DNA of 64,000 nucleotides from assembly GCA_029973955.1 (NCBI GenBank), contig JARKQJ010000079.1:55869-119868 (forward strand), read 5' to 3'. The notes beneath the pieces were generated by a model. The model did no database searches. It worked only from the letters and a program-made list of their open reading frames with translations, and was not told where the DNA came from. A program made the position numbers and the translations under genes. The DNA comes from Paludibaculum sp. GTDB taxonomy: Bacteria > Acidobacteriota > Terriglobia > Bryobacterales > Bryobacteraceae. Position 1 is the stretch's first letter. The number at the start of each line of letters is the position of its first letter. Of this stretch, positions 56,401-64,000 are shown piece after piece.

Positions 56401-56553
56401 CGCACCCCCAACGGCCGCGAGTTCGTCGTCATGCCCGCCGAGCCCGCCGCCTCCGGCCAGCTCCATGTCAACCTCGAACGCGTCCCGGAATCCAACGGCC
56501 GCCTCCTCCCCTATCGCCGCCTCCCTGCCACCCGCGAGGCTCGCATCCAATGA
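50485..56553 (+). CDS. Giant secreted Big_5-type repeat protein (paralogue 1)
   Basis: The 2022-residue product has a signal peptide (MRNHWLFLASLSLLPATVHA). The rest is a row of about 18 Ig-like domains of the Big_5 type, each near 105 residues. The recurring boundary is PPxLVSxSPxxGxxGIPLxxPxxFxFxxP; examples are PPRLVSYSPDP, PQVLGSYPEPGA and PPQLVSSSPSDG. Big_5 proteins are extracellular and usually adhesive or structural. No enzyme domain, sortase motif or anchoring segment is seen. The ATG at 50485 is used instead of the TTG at 50470. Its TGA overlaps the ATG of the next paralogue (ATGA), so both are translated from one message. Confidence 0.8.
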   Translation: MRNHWLFLASLSLLPATVHAQALPSFIKSQLPAPGATGVARNTSFVFRVDSSGGVGCDSFSIAAPGEMAEGISGVWRQLDRQQYERIFTPTAALLASTTYSATLSCSTGPWKFQFTTGNVIDDAPPRLVSYSPDPTSRTAPPLGPFVFQFDRPLLTPAGALSVFTGDGYPSSFGSFTLSADRTSIAVTLLPEYLVPPVTVIRWNPSGTLSFNNVPGTGPATTVRFLTSLVSSTSGPQVLGSYPEPGASAIPLNARIQILFDRTPLNSSLRNGLVLEARGAPVAVEIQSTGSLVYFTRLTLLPNTTYRLKVTKDLLDADGFAPDAESIIEFTTGSAADPDPSQSVQTSPSGSPAPANAQLVYRSGRKLPALVPLLLKQRGIKSDYSYTILAVADATLTEDNMAVVVRLAQPLRPFTAYQYLSSVLMDITGYSGGNWTFATSDSIDNAPPQLVSSSPSDGEAGIPLDKPFSFLLNEPFGLATPITAVRLTLNGQAVPGRLVYGNQYTRPELNLRTIQFIPTSPLAPSSTYDLELAGIVDYAGNLMPTRKIRFQTAADSTVPSARPALLKSSHDAQFIGPLEPIVFEFSQPLKAGATSATVVIGLDQYSNYLHPVRTEVSGSTVRVVPLLPWPAKLQTNITVQGADRWDRSVSYTAAFTASPGVDTDRPEVLSISPDAGTPITAGQTIRLVFSKPVLSATVQAGGLSVSQLGTSLSPALYWSEDRTALTIVPWNTDVIASTPSPSPLSVVLSSALTDFSGNPAKAFSASYPVVASANQRSVQEILRSWPSRSASLDRNAPVAFYLSRPADADFFNRNVLLATREGIAEGSWQLSTGGRLAVFQPARPWPSDTVVRLTQVADIIQKTYGLNFFTPPAPPSTLTVVRTSFPSSLPANGIIDVEFSQDLPAGPGPLILQTGNWDKTEIPFEEQRPRPNVMRLIPKSALSAGEYLNVRTRPGSGLVWNGWMDTLKPALPASPTTLRYRAPLPDSRRLARNVQVTLQFSADLNPISVTPSTASLSSNGLSLPTSLTVTPGGSLRLAPLAPLPADATVTVRISGVEDLLGRRLNDLAWSFEIEDSIDLQPPSLLYSNASSSMDPSASLAATFDRPLDPTAEAMSWLSGTYQWSFSDDLRTLYLIPPAGWKHGESAPYFGSVRDWNGNQNSGDSLGLRAGFEPDRTPPELRAVSIRDGQTGLPLNPAISLLFTEALSSEAFHSLRLSSPSGHVPLVASPPYASRVTFRPLVPLQPLTRYRLILDGVADSAGNALTSPPDISFTTGEAFTEPDSLVRFSAASANGPLVLRFSQPVDITRVIDRKQLIYTSDSATTNTLYPVLDVAWNQERTELAFTPRAPLNPESAYLVNVGNFSSSAGGRVVSFPSQSALSVTPGRPPALTPNLATIIPADGTDAVPLNVLPQVWFLREPSQFPEIRLYQNGAYVRAPFGRYIGSNTWPNLITLQRALQSNQSYRIEVDAFIDDQGNAIPPTSASFTTSAINAPNYLSLSSSSPAQYEAGVSPDTPWVFTFDQPLSMVNFIGRYPTSTVALPTTYSTSISGRQFTITASPSWPAAATIDYTLMRGNSYYTAPLTSWSGASLAADIYMRFRTAAIHDPTPPVLESISPEPGSTIPGGRSVLTLRFSKPVAIPSGSLQIYYGSTLTQPSSSYYPDPRTLRLTLDAPANSRVTLIGTADIRDNAGNSLAPFVFEFLAGEPLASGGPTCTRTEPKSYEAPPNTPIVVRFNQVMDPATVLPALHITENGISKPGSIEVLEAGRSYRFLASSPYALRATVRIFVLPTAATPDGQQLSDPNGFSDIVYIASSNPTGAGLPLELTTLGFHQTSPADSILEFAMNADLDPASVNGDSVWLRLGSQLVPGHASLRDRRIVQFKPNDPLTPGLTYTLTAGSALRDLYGANFSGQDIAFQAVPPTSAADIESAAEIDLDGRRAILLRFTAPISPLAVHGLSLDQDGTPIAAEAFRTPNGREFVVMPAEPAASGQLHVNLERVPESNGRLLPYRRLPATREARIQ

Positions 56554-57764
56554 AAACTCTCCCCGTCATCCTTCTCGCCATCCTTGGCGCCGCCACTGCC
56601 CAGCCTCAATCCAACCCTTCGGCGCTTCAGATCTACCCCTCCGGCGAAGGCGTGCCCCTCAATTCGAAAATCCTCGTCCAGCCCGCCTGCTGCACCTATT
56701 CCCTGAACGCCCCCGTCACGCTCACCACCAGCGGCCAGTCCGTCGACGGCGCCTTTGAGTACATCGAATACCGCTGGCTCATCTTCACGCCCGCTCAGCC
56801 CCTGCGGTCCAACACCGCCTATACCGTCACCGTTCGCATGCCGGACCGCGCCCCCACCACCTCCACCTTCACCACCGGCGCCACCTCCGACACCACGCCG
56901 CCCCGCCTCCTCTCCTCCTCCCCCGCCAACGGCGAAAGCTCCCTCGCCCTGGGTCAACCCGTCCTTCTGCGCTTCTCCGAACCTCTCCATCCCAAGCAGT
57001 TCACCGCCAACCCGCCCCGCCTGCTCGACCTCGTGGGCGGCTTCCCTATTGGGGCCTTCTCGCTCGACAACGACCCGCGCGTCCTCCGCTTCTCCCCCAG
57101 GGATCTCTTCGCGCCCGGCCGCCTCCTCACCGTCCAGTTCCTCAGCGCCTTTCTCGAAGACCTCAACGGCAATCGCCTGAACGCTCTCCCTTCCTTCTCC
57201 TTCAATACCTACCCCACCGCCCCCAAGGACGGCGCCAGGCTCGCCGGCAGCGTCCCCCAGGAGGCCGAAACCGGCGTCCCCACCAACCCCGCCATCGTCC
57301 TCGCCTTCGACCGCCCCGTCCCCACTCCCTCCAACGACTCCTTCACCCTCGCCAGTGACGGCGAACCCAACGTCGCCCTCAAAGCCGAAATCTCCAGGAA
57401 TCAGAACACCGTCATCCTCCGCCCGCAAACCTTGCTCCGCGGCAACCAGCGCTATACCCTCTCTCTCCAGGCCCTCAGCGACGCGTATGGAGTTGCCCTC
57501 GCTCCCGGCCCGGTCCTCACTTTCTCTACCGCCGCCCTGCCCCAATCCCTGCCCTTCTCTCAACTGGCCGCCCCGCTCCAAACCATGCCTCACACCGGCA
57601 CACTTCGCTGGAGTTTCAGCCGCGCCGTCCATCCGCTGCTCCTGCCCGCTTTGGCTCATTCCCGAACCGGTCTGGAGATTCCATTCCGCCTCCTGGAAGA
57701 CGGAGTCACCATCCAGGCTTCGCTCCCGGAACCCGGAGTGCTTCATCAATGGCCAGGTCTGTGA
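56550..57764 (+). CDS. Giant Big_5-type repeat protein (paralogue 2), N-terminal part before a frameshift
   Basis: This 404-residue frame begins with a signal peptide (MKTLPVILLAILGAATAQ) and about four Big_5-type domains, with boundaries such as PPRLLSSSPANGESSLAL and AGSVPQEAETGVPTNPAI. It ends artificially after LPEPGVLHQWPGL. The continuation of the same domain row lies in the next frame, joined at position 57738: dropping the G there reads EPG-CFINGQVCD. It starts on the stop of paralogue 1 and is homologous to it. The full protein would be about 1983 residues, close to paralogue 1. Confidence 0.78.
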   Translation: MKTLPVILLAILGAATAQPQSNPSALQIYPSGEGVPLNSKILVQPACCTYSLNAPVTLTTSGQSVDGAFEYIEYRWLIFTPAQPLRSNTAYTVTVRMPDRAPTTSTFTTGATSDTTPPRLLSSSPANGESSLALGQPVLLRFSEPLHPKQFTANPPRLLDLVGGFPIGAFSLDNDPRVLRFSPRDLFAPGRLLTVQFLSAFLEDLNGNRLNALPSFSFNTYPTAPKDGARLAGSVPQEAETGVPTNPAIVLAFDRPVPTPSNDSFTLASDGEPNVALKAEISRNQNTVILRPQTLLRGNQRYTLSLQALSDAYGVALAPGPVLTFSTAALPQSLPFSQLAAPLQTMPHTGTLRWSFSRAVHPLLLPALAHSRTGLEIPFRLLEDGVTIQASLPEPGVLHQWPGL

Positions 57765-60700
57765 CCGCCTGGAAGCCAAGCCCATCAACTCATACCCGTC
57801 CAGCATCACCGTCAGCGCCACGCCCGATACGAAGCCGCCCGCCGTCCTCGCCACCTTTCCCGCCCACCAATCCACAGGCGTCCCCCCCGGTGCCGTCCCA
57901 TCCATCGCCTTTGATGAGCCGGTCTATCCGCTCATCCCCGGCCAGGTTCGACTCTGGCAGGACACCACACCCCTCGAAATCAAAATCTCCTGCAACGGCT
58001 CCTCCTGCACCATCACCCCCAAGGCCCAATTCACCCCGAACGCCGATTACCGCATCGAGATCCACGGCGCCAGCGACTACGCCGGCAACCTGGCCGCCGA
58101 CATCGCCTGGTCGTTCCACGTCGATCCGGCCCCGCCCGCCGACTCCTTCATCCTCCTTCAATCCGAACCCGCCCACCTCGCCACAGCGGTCTCCACCGGT
58201 TCACCTCTCGCCTTCACCTTCAACCACCCGCCAAACCCGGTTTCCCTCTCCGGTTCATATTGCGGTGTGAGCGTTTCAGGCCAGTCCGTGCCGGGCCGCT
58301 GGCAGGTCGATGGCGCCCGCGCCTCCTTCCACCCCAGCCAGCCGCTCCCCGCCTCCGCCAAGGTGGACTGGCGTCTCTGCGGCAGCGACATCTACGGCAG
58401 TTCCATCTCCGGCAACAACGCCTCCGGCTACTTCTGGACTACCGGCGGCACGCCCCCACCGCCTCGCGTCGTCGCCATCACTCCTGCCGCAGGCGAGCCG
58501 GCCGTCACCCGCACCAACGCCATCACCCTCCAGTTCAATCAGGCCCTCCTTGCTACCTCGGTCTCCTCCTCCAACCTCCTGCTCACCCCCCTTTCCGGCC
58601 AGCTCGGCTCCTACAGCGTCTCCTACGACGCCGCCAACTACACAGTCGCCATCAGCTTGAGTTCCGCATTCACCGGCGTCGTTCAACTCTTCGCCACCTC
58701 CGGCATCACCGGCCTCGGCGGCGCGCCTCTCGAGCCTTTCTCCGCCCTCGTCCGCATCGACACCGTCTACTCCTGGGCTTCCCCGCCCTCCCCTTCCGAA
58801 CCGCGTTTCCTCCGCTCCGCGCGGATCTCCGGGAACTCCTCCACGGCCACTGCTGCCCGCACCATCGTCGCCTACTTCCTCCGACCCATGGACCGCGCCC
58901 TCGCCGAGCAGGGCTTCCGCGTCGTCACCGGTACCGGCGCCCTCCCCGGACGCATCGAGTGGACACCCGATAACACCGCTCTCACCTTCTATCCTTCCTC
59001 CCCGCTGCCCACCGGCAGCCCTCTGTACGTCACCCTCTCTCTCGTCCCATGGCAGGGCGCCGGCGCGGACTCAATTTTTCTCAATGTTCCTGGTTCGCCC
59101 TATCCGACACCGCCGGTCGCCTGGAACTACTACAGCGACCTCCCCTACAACGCCATCGTGGAGCTGGCCTTCGACCATGACATGCCCGCTACCGCCCTCC
59201 GCTCTGCCGTCGCCCGTTCGACAGACTACTTCACTGGTGAGCCCGACGGCCTCTCCGATGTGCCCCTCGCCATCTCGCAGCGTACCCCGCGCATCTTCCG
59301 TCTCACGCCCGGCCAGGAGTTCTCAAAGCCTCGATATCGCATCGAGATCGTACGCGACGACGGCTCCTCTCTCACCCAATCCTTCGCCCGCTTCGACACT
59401 GCCGTGCCCTCCTCTCGCCTCCACGACGCCGGCCCCACCGAAGAGATGGGCGACGTCCCCCTCAATGCCGTCGTCTGGCTTAAAGCACATACCCAGCTCA
59501 ATCCATTCACCATCCAGCCGCTCCTGGTCTCCGGTGGCCAGTCCGTTCCCTTCACTCAGGAACTCCTGGACAACGGCAAGCTGATCCGCCTCCGCCCGCT
59601 CGGCCTCCTCCGCGGCAATGCCGATTATTCCGTCGACTTCCCCGGCCTCGAAGACATGGCCGGCCGCCCCCTCCCCATCGCCCCCTGGTCCTTCCACACT
59701 GGAGCAGGACCCGACCTCTCTCCCACCACCATCACCTCCGTCTTCCCCTCCGGTCCCGCCTCCCCAAACACGGCCTTCACCGCCACACTCGGCAAGCCCT
59801 CCTTCTTCGTCCGCGAATTTTACAGCGGCAGCCAACCCGAGTCGTTCGACTTCAGCATCTCCACCGATGGCATCCGCGTCGATGTAGACGTCTTCGCCTC
59901 CGCCGCGGCCCGCAAATTGACCTTCATGCCACGCCGCCCCTGGCCCGTCAGTTCTTCCGTGGATCTCACTTCGTACCTCAACTCCATCCAGGATTGGACC
60001 GGCGCCCCGATCGTCCGTCCCTCCCCCCAACAGGTCTTCAATATTTCGGCCGGTCCGGATCTCCCGCCCGCTGTCGCCGCCTGCAATCCCCTCCCCGGCG
60101 CGGCCGCCGTCCCCCTCAATGTCCGCATTCAGGCCCGCTTCGATACCGGTGTGCTCGAATCCAGCCTCGCCGGGGCCACGCTCTCCACTTCGGACGCCTC
60201 CATCCCCGTCCTCGTCTCCCTCGCGGCCGATGGCCTCACCGCCAACATCACCTCCACTCAGCCCCTCCTGCCCAGCCAGACCTACACTGTCACCCTCCCC
60301 GGGGTCCTCAGCACCGCCGGCATTCAGATCGGCGAACCCTTCCAATGGAGCTTCACCACCTCCAATTCCGCCCTTCCAGCCGCCTCGTCCGGACCTGTCT
60401 TCTTTCGCGCCGCCACGGACCCACCCTCCTTCCTGTTACTCCACTCTCGCCCCTTCAACCCCGCCTCCGTCTCCTCCTCCAATGTCCGCCTCGCCGCCGG
60501 CTCCGTAGTCGTTGTGGCGGACCTCACGCTCGAAGACGACGCTCGCTCCATCCGGCTGACGCCCCGCATCGCCTCACTGCCGCCCGGCTCCATCTCCGTC
60601 TCCACTGAAAATCTCTACGACATCGCCGGGTGGCCTGTCGCCGGCGCAGCCAACAACGCCCTTTCTGCCTCTGGGGACGGCTCCGCTCCACTGGCGCTCG

Positions 60701-62502
60701 TCAAGCTCCTCCCGGAACCCGGCTCCACCGTCACCTGGAACATCTCTGCCGCCGCCTCTTTCAACCGCCGCGTCTGGCTCCGCGACGGCTCCGCCGGCCT
60801 GCAGATCTCCCAGAACGGCAACCCTGTTCCAGCCTCTTACTATCTTTCCAACCCGTTCAGTCAGTCCTCCATCGGCCTCATCTCCTTTGCGCCCCAGCGG
60901 GGTTGGCTCCCCGGAGCCAACTATGAGGTGTCCATCGCCGGCGTCATCGACGCCTTCGGCCACCAACTGGACCCCATCACCCTCTCCTTCACCACCAGCC
61001 CCGACGGCGCCCCCACCACCACCGCGAACCGCATTCTCTCCCTGTCGCCGCCCTCCTCCGCTGTCGGCGTCCCCGTTGACTCGCCGGTCATCCTGGAATT
61101 CCTCCATCCCTCCATCATCAACAGCGACTCCTACCCAAACGGTATTTCGGTCTCCCCCCAGCCTGCAGTCTCCCCCCGCGCCAGCTTCGACCGCAATATC
61201 CTGCGCATCGAGCCCACTCCCGCTTGGAAGGCCGGTCAAGCCACCAGCCTCACCACCCCGGTGCGCAGCCTGTACGGAAACTCATCGACCTTCTACACCC
61301 TCTTCACCACCGCGGCCCCCCAGGACCGCGAGCCCCCCCGCGTCGATTCCCTGCAACCCGCCCCCGGCAGCCGCCTTCCTGCCGGCGTCAACGACTTCTA
61401 TATCCGCTTCAGCGAAGCCGTCGCTCCTGTGGGCTATCTGGATTTCGCCACCCTCTCCTGCGGCGGCTCAGGTTTCCGGCTCTCCTCCACCACCTTCCCA
61501 CCCTCTGGTGAGGCCCGCGCCGCGGTTGTCTCCTTCGAGCTCCCCGAGGACGCCTCCTGCCTCTTGTCCTTCAACTCCAACCTCACCGACCTCTCCGGCA
61601 ATCCGCTCTCTCCTTCGGCCTTTGAATTCCTCACCGGGAAGTATCCCTCGCGGCAAGTCCCATCCATCACCGGAATCCAACCGGCCGCCGGCAATGAACT
61701 CATCCCTCTGGACGCCGTATTCACCCTGCAATTCTCCGTCCCGATGAACGCCGCCAGCGTCACCAATGCCATCGTCCTCGCCGTCAATGGCTACACCGTT
61801 CCCGCCGCCATCGCCCCGTCCGGCTCAACCCAATCCTGGACCATCACCCCCAACGCGCCCTTCCCCTCCGGCGCCTCCGTTAAAATCCACGTCGGCGCCA
61901 CCGCATTCAGTGAGTCCGGCCTGGCCTTGAGTTGGCCCTATTCCGTCCAGTATCAGACCGTCTCCGAGCCCACCACCGCCACCATCCTCTCCGCCCTCCG
62001 AGCCACTCCCTCTTTCATCGACCTCCGCTTCTCCGCGCCTACCTCCCAGCTCCCCGAGGAGCCCTTCGGCCTCCGCCTCCACTTCGCGCGCGTCCCCGCC
62101 TCCATCACCCGCATGGGCCCCGCCTGGTATCGCCTCACTCCAGACACCCCTCTCGACCCCGCCCAGCCCTACGTCCTCATGGCCGGTCCCAACCTGGAGA
62201 TTCCGCTCGCTCTCACTGAAATCCAGCCGCCCCCCGAATCCGGCGCCTCCCCCACCGTCACCCGCGACGATTCCGGCCGCCTCACCCTGCACTTCGAAAC
62301 TCCCATCGACCCCTTCCGCATCGACGCCGAATCCACCGCCCTCCTCGACCTCCAGGGCCGCACCATCCCCCACGCCGCCCGTCTCTCCACCGACGGCCGG
62401 ACTCTGGTTCTCGAACCCCTCACCTCCGTGCCCTTCCGCCAACTGCACTGGCAGGGCCGCGCCACACCCATCCGGCCCCCCGCCGGCCGCCCTGAGCGCT
62501 GA
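57739..62502 (+). CDS. Giant Big_5-type repeat protein (paralogue 2), C-terminal part after the frameshift
   Basis: This frame of about 1587 residues has no start codon or ribosome binding site of its own near the junction; it continues the row of Ig-like domains from the preceding frame. Boundaries include PPAVLATFPAHQSTGVPPGAV, PPRVVAITPAAGEPAV and PPRVDSLQPAPGSRLP, shortened here to their cores. The C-terminus (HFETPIDPFRI, then LDLQGRTIPHAARLSTDG) is homologous to that of paralogue 1 (LLRFTAPISPL). Upstream in the same frame (57355-57738) the translation is Ser/Pro-rich shadow. One extra base at 57738 explains the split. Confidence 0.75.
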   Translation, partial: CFINGQVCDRLEAKPINSYPSSITVSATPDTKPPAVLATFPAHQSTGVPPGAVPSIAFDEPVYPLIPGQVRLWQDTTPLEIKISCNGSSCTITPKAQFTPNADYRIEIHGASDYAGNLAADIAWSFHVDPAPPADSFILLQSEPAHLATAVSTGSPLAFTFNHPPNPVSLSGSYCGVSVSGQSVPGRWQVDGARASFHPSQPLPASAKVDWRLCGSDIYGSSISGNNASGYFWTTGGTPPPPRVVAITPAAGEPAVTRTNAITLQFNQALLATSVSSSNLLLTPLSGQLGSYSVSYDAANYTVAISLSSAFTGVVQLFATSGITGLGGAPLEPFSALVRIDTVYSWASPPSPSEPRFLRSARISGNSSTATAARTIVAYFLRPMDRALAEQGFRVVTGTGALPGRIEWTPDNTALTFYPSSPLPTGSPLYVTLSLVPWQGAGADSIFLNVPGSPYPTPPVAWNYYSDLPYNAIVELAFDHDMPATALRSAVARSTDYFTGEPDGLSDVPLAISQRTPRIFRLTPGQEFSKPRYRIEIVRDDGSSLTQSFARFDTAVPSSRLHDAGPTEEMGDVPLNAVVWLKAHTQLNPFTIQPLLVSGGQSVPFTQELLDNGKLIRLRPLGLLRGNADYSVDFPGLEDMAGRPLPIAPWSFHTGAGPDLSPTTITSVFPSGPASPNTAFTATLGKPSFFVREFYSGSQPESFDFSISTDGIRVDVDVFASAAARKLTFMPRRPWPVSSSVDLTSYLNSIQDWTGAPIVRPSPQQVFNISAGPDLPPAVAACNPLPGAAAVPLNVRIQARFDTGVLESSLAGATLSTSDASIPVLVSLAADGLTANITSTQPLLPSQTYTVTLPGVLSTAGIQIGEPFQWSFTTSNSALPAASSGPVFFRAATDPPSFLLLHSRPFNPASVSSSNVRLAAGSVVVVADLTLEDDARSIRLTPRIASLPPGSISVSTENLYDIAGWPVAGAANNALSASGDGSAPLALVKLLPEPGSTVTWNISAAASFNRRVWLRDGSAGLQISQNGNPVPASYYLSNPFSQSSIGLISFAPQRGWLPGANYEVSIAGVIDAFGHQLDPITLSFTTSPDGAPTTTANRILSLSPPSSAVGVPVDSPVILEFLHPSIINSDSYPNGISVSPQPAVSPRASFDRNILRIEPTPAWKAGQATSLTTPVRSLYGNSSTFYTLFTTAAPQDREPPRVDSLQPAPGSRLPAGVNDFYIRFSEAVAPVGYLDFATLSCGGSGFRLSSTTFPPSGEARAAVVSFELPEDASCLLSFNSNLTDLSGNPLSPSAFEFLTGKYPSRQVPSITGIQPAAGNELIPLDAVFTLQFSVPMNAASVTNAIVLAVNGYTVPAAIAPSGSTQSWTITPNAPFPSGASVKIHVGATAFSESGLALSWPYSVQYQTVSEPTTATILSALRATPSFIDLRFSAPTSQLPEEPFGLRLHFARVPASITRMGPAWYRLTPDTPLDPAQPYVLMAGPNLEIPLALTEIQPPPESGASPTVTRDDSGRLTLHFETPIDPFRIDAESTALLDLQGRTIPHAARLSTDGRTLVLEPLTSVPFRQLHWQGRATPIRPPAGRPER

Positions 62503-62552
62503 TCGCCCACCACGCCCACCCGGCCTCCTTTCCCGTGTACCCTGGGGATCTG

Positions 62553-63323
62553 ATGCCCGTCCGCCGTCTCTGGAAGTTCATCGCCGGCTTCACCCTCCTC
62601 TTCCTCGCCTATCAGCTCCCCGAAGGCATCGGCCAGCGCCTCCTCGGCAGTTTCCCCGCCCAGGCCGCCCTCCTCCTCGCCTTCTTTCTCCTCGCCTACC
62701 TCATCGGCCGTACCCGTTCTGAAGGAGCCCTCGCTGCCTACGCCCTCGAAAACCCCGGCCGCTGGTGGCGCCCTCTCCTCGCTCTCTTCCTCCTGGCCAT
62801 CGCACTCAAACTCCTCACCGTCGCCCTCGGCGCCAGGCTCGGAGTCTTCCAAATCCAATCCTCCACCGCCCCCTCAGCCCCCGCCCTCGCCTTCGCCCTC
62901 CTCGCCACCTTCCTCCCCTCCCTCGCCGAAGACATCGTCACCCGCGGCTACTGGTTCCCTGCCCTGGGCGAACTCTGGCCCCCCGCCGCCTTCGTCCTCG
63001 CCAGCAGCACCCTCTACGTCCTCAACCACATCTACCGCCTGGCCACCGGCCCCGGCGAATGGCTGATGCTCTTCGCCTTCGGCCTCGCCTACGCCCTAGC
63101 CCTGGTCCGTTTCCGCTCTCTCTGGCCCGCCGTCGGCCTCCACTGGGGCTGGAACTTCGGCAACGCCCTAGCCGCCTCAATCTGCCCCTACAACGTCTCC
63201 TCCCTCCCCGGCAGCCGCAACCTAGCCATCGCCGCCCACCTCCTCATGGCCGTCCTGGTCCTCGCCGTCACCCCCGCTCCGGAGCCCACCGCACCGCCGT
63301 CGCCGCGGCCGCCGCGCCCGTAG
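62553..63323 (+). CDS. CPBP-family membrane protease with a variant motif
   Basis: The 256-residue product has about seven membrane helices. Three short motifs match the CPBP/ABI (CAAX-like) glutamic protease family: EDIVTR in SLAEDIVTRGYW, which replaces the canonical EExxxR by ED, YVLNH in the following helix and HWGWN near the C-terminus. The first Glu, Arg and both later His are kept. The ATG at 62553 is preferred over 62535 because of spacing. CPBP proteins act in peptide processing, self-immunity or signalling. The last 56 bases overlap the convergent transporter gene. Confidence 0.75.
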   Translation: MPVRRLWKFIAGFTLLFLAYQLPEGIGQRLLGSFPAQAALLLAFFLLAYLIGRTRSEGALAAYALENPGRWWRPLLALFLLAIALKLLTVALGARLGVFQIQSSTAPSAPALAFALLATFLPSLAEDIVTRGYWFPALGELWPPAAFVLASSTLYVLNHIYRLATGPGEWLMLFAFGLAYALALVRFRSLWPAVGLHWGWNFGNALAASICPYNVSSLPGSRNLAIAAHLLMAVLVLAVTPAPEPTAPPSPRPPRP

Positions 63324-64000
63324 TCACCCCAGCCAACCCCATCCACCCCCACCGCGCCACCGCCACGCCCCCCACGGCCGAGCCCGCCGCCAGCCCCACA
63401 AACAGCGCCGTAATCAGCACCGCATTCGCCCTACTCCGCGCCTCCGGCTCCGCTCCGTACACGATCGTCTGGTGCGACACCGCCGCCGTCTGCACGCCAA
63501 AGTCGAACACCACCGCCACCGCCGCCAGCAGCCCCAGTCGCCCGCTCGCTCCCAGCCACGGCCACAGCCACAGCGTCGCGAACGAAGCCAAAACCACCCC
63601 GCACCCCATCTTCGCCGTGCTCACCGGACCCCGCCGGTCCGCCATCCGCCCCGCCAGCGGCGCCGCCACCGCGCCCACCGCCCCCGCCAGTCCGAACGCC
63701 CCCGCCGCCTCGCTCCCCAAGCCCAGTTCCCGAGCCAGCACAAGCGCCAGCACGGACCAGTACCCGCTGAACGCCACCCCCAGCAACGCCAGCGAACCCA
63801 CCGCCAGCCGCAGCCGCCCGTGCCGCCGCCAGATCGTCCCCATCGACGCCAGCAGCGCCCCGTACCCCAAATTAGTCGTACCCGCAAACCCCGGCAGCGC
63901 CCGCCAGATCCAAACCCCATACCCCGCCCCCACCACCGCCGCACCCAGATACACCGCCCGCCAACCCCACCGCCCCGCCACCACCCCGCTCACCACCCTC
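63268..64000 (-). CDS. MFS transporter, 5' truncated by window edge
   Basis: The frame is open to the edge (64000) and gives the last 244 residues of a major facilitator. The visible part begins in helix 5-6 (VVAGRWGWRAVYLGAAVVGAG) and contains the inter-domain stretch, helix 7 and the helix 8-9 loop GRMADRRGPVSTAK, a version of motif A. Helix 11 has ALFVGLAAGSAVGGVA. This layout resembles YnfM-like drug/metabolite exporters. The substrate is unknown. Its 3' end overlaps the CPBP gene by 56 bases. Confidence 0.82.
   Translation of the reverse strand, partial: RVVSGVVAGRWGWRAVYLGAAVVGAGYGVWIWRALPGFAGTTNLGYGALLASMGTIWRRHGRLRLAVGSLALLGVAFSGYWSVLALVLARELGLGSEAAGAFGLAGAVGAVAAPLAGRMADRRGPVSTAKMGCGVVLASFATLWLWPWLGASGRLGLLAAVAVVFDFGVQTAAVSHQTIVYGAEPEARSRANAVLITALFVGLAAGSAVGGVAVARWGWMGLAGVTTGAAAAATAVRWAPERG

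Noticed and set aside
57355..57738. N-terminal 128 codons of the second frame of paralogue 2
   Set aside because: This stretch is Ser/Pro/Arg-rich shadow; the neighbouring frame carries Big_5-type sequence up to the frameshift.
1..64000. tRNA, rRNA or CRISPR arrays
   Set aside because: No cloverleaf-like tRNA sequence, rRNA-like block or short regularly spaced repeats were noticed when reading the gaps; a tRNAscan or covariance search would be needed to exclude small RNAs.

Overview
The window looks like a chromosomal segment of an acidobacterium, most likely of the Bryobacterales/Solibacter group. This is inferred from the very high G+C content, an Oar-like TonB-dependent receptor without an obvious regulatory prefix, a Tat-exported Gfo/Idh/MocA oxidoreductase, and very large secreted proteins built from BACON, NHL, InlB-type and Big_5-type repeats. 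No tRNA, rRNA, CRISPR array or intact insertion sequence was seen. No marker gene fixes the genus.

Layout. 0-1.7 kb: the 3' end of an unidentified gene and a sugar porter. 1.9-8.3 kb: a tightly packed operon of PqqD-like protein, HprK-like kinase, twin-domain GT2 glycosyltransferase, ABC exporter, PF14907-type nucleotidyltransferase and GT2, met by a convergent GT2. This is the best candidate for an undescribed system. 9-19 kb: dctA, an acidobacterial membrane protein, an exported CxxCH protein, a TonB-dependent receptor, an oxidoreductase and an RCC1-repeat protein. 18.5-22.1 kb: a nitrosative/alkylation stress block with an NnrS-like protein and the di-iron repair protein Ric, divergent around two GTGAC-N4-GTCAC palindromes, then ada and a broken flavin-reductase gene. 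22.2-28.8 kb: an FAD oxidoreductase, an NtrC-type regulator with its histidine kinase, and a small exported protein; divergent from these, a small exported peptide and a NapH/NosR-like polyferredoxin.

28.8-41.4 kb: a four-module beta-propeller protein that is visibly richer in A+T, a phage terminase (GpA) remnant, an alpha/beta hydrolase, and a 2271-residue secreted trypsin-like protease with three 456-bp internal repeats. 41.5-49.9 kb: a YeiH-type transporter, a second NtrC/kinase pair, a DUF302-like protein and Rnk sharing a divergent control region, a degenerate receiver protein, an HPF/RaiA-family protein, tandem UspA and a HEAT-repeat protein. 50.5-62.5 kb: two tandem giant Big_5-type secreted paralogues of about 2000 residues, the second split by a +1 frameshift. 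62.5-64 kb: a CPBP-type membrane protease and the 3' part of an MFS transporter.

Regulation. Six GG-N10-GC (-24/-12) sigma-54 promoter candidates were found. Four form two divergent pairs, each with an inverted repeat between its promoters at about -85 and -105 from the predicted starts. Both pairs lie beside an NtrC-type regulator/kinase pair, which suggests two local sigma-54 control circuits. All functions are assigned by reading protein motifs; no database search was run.
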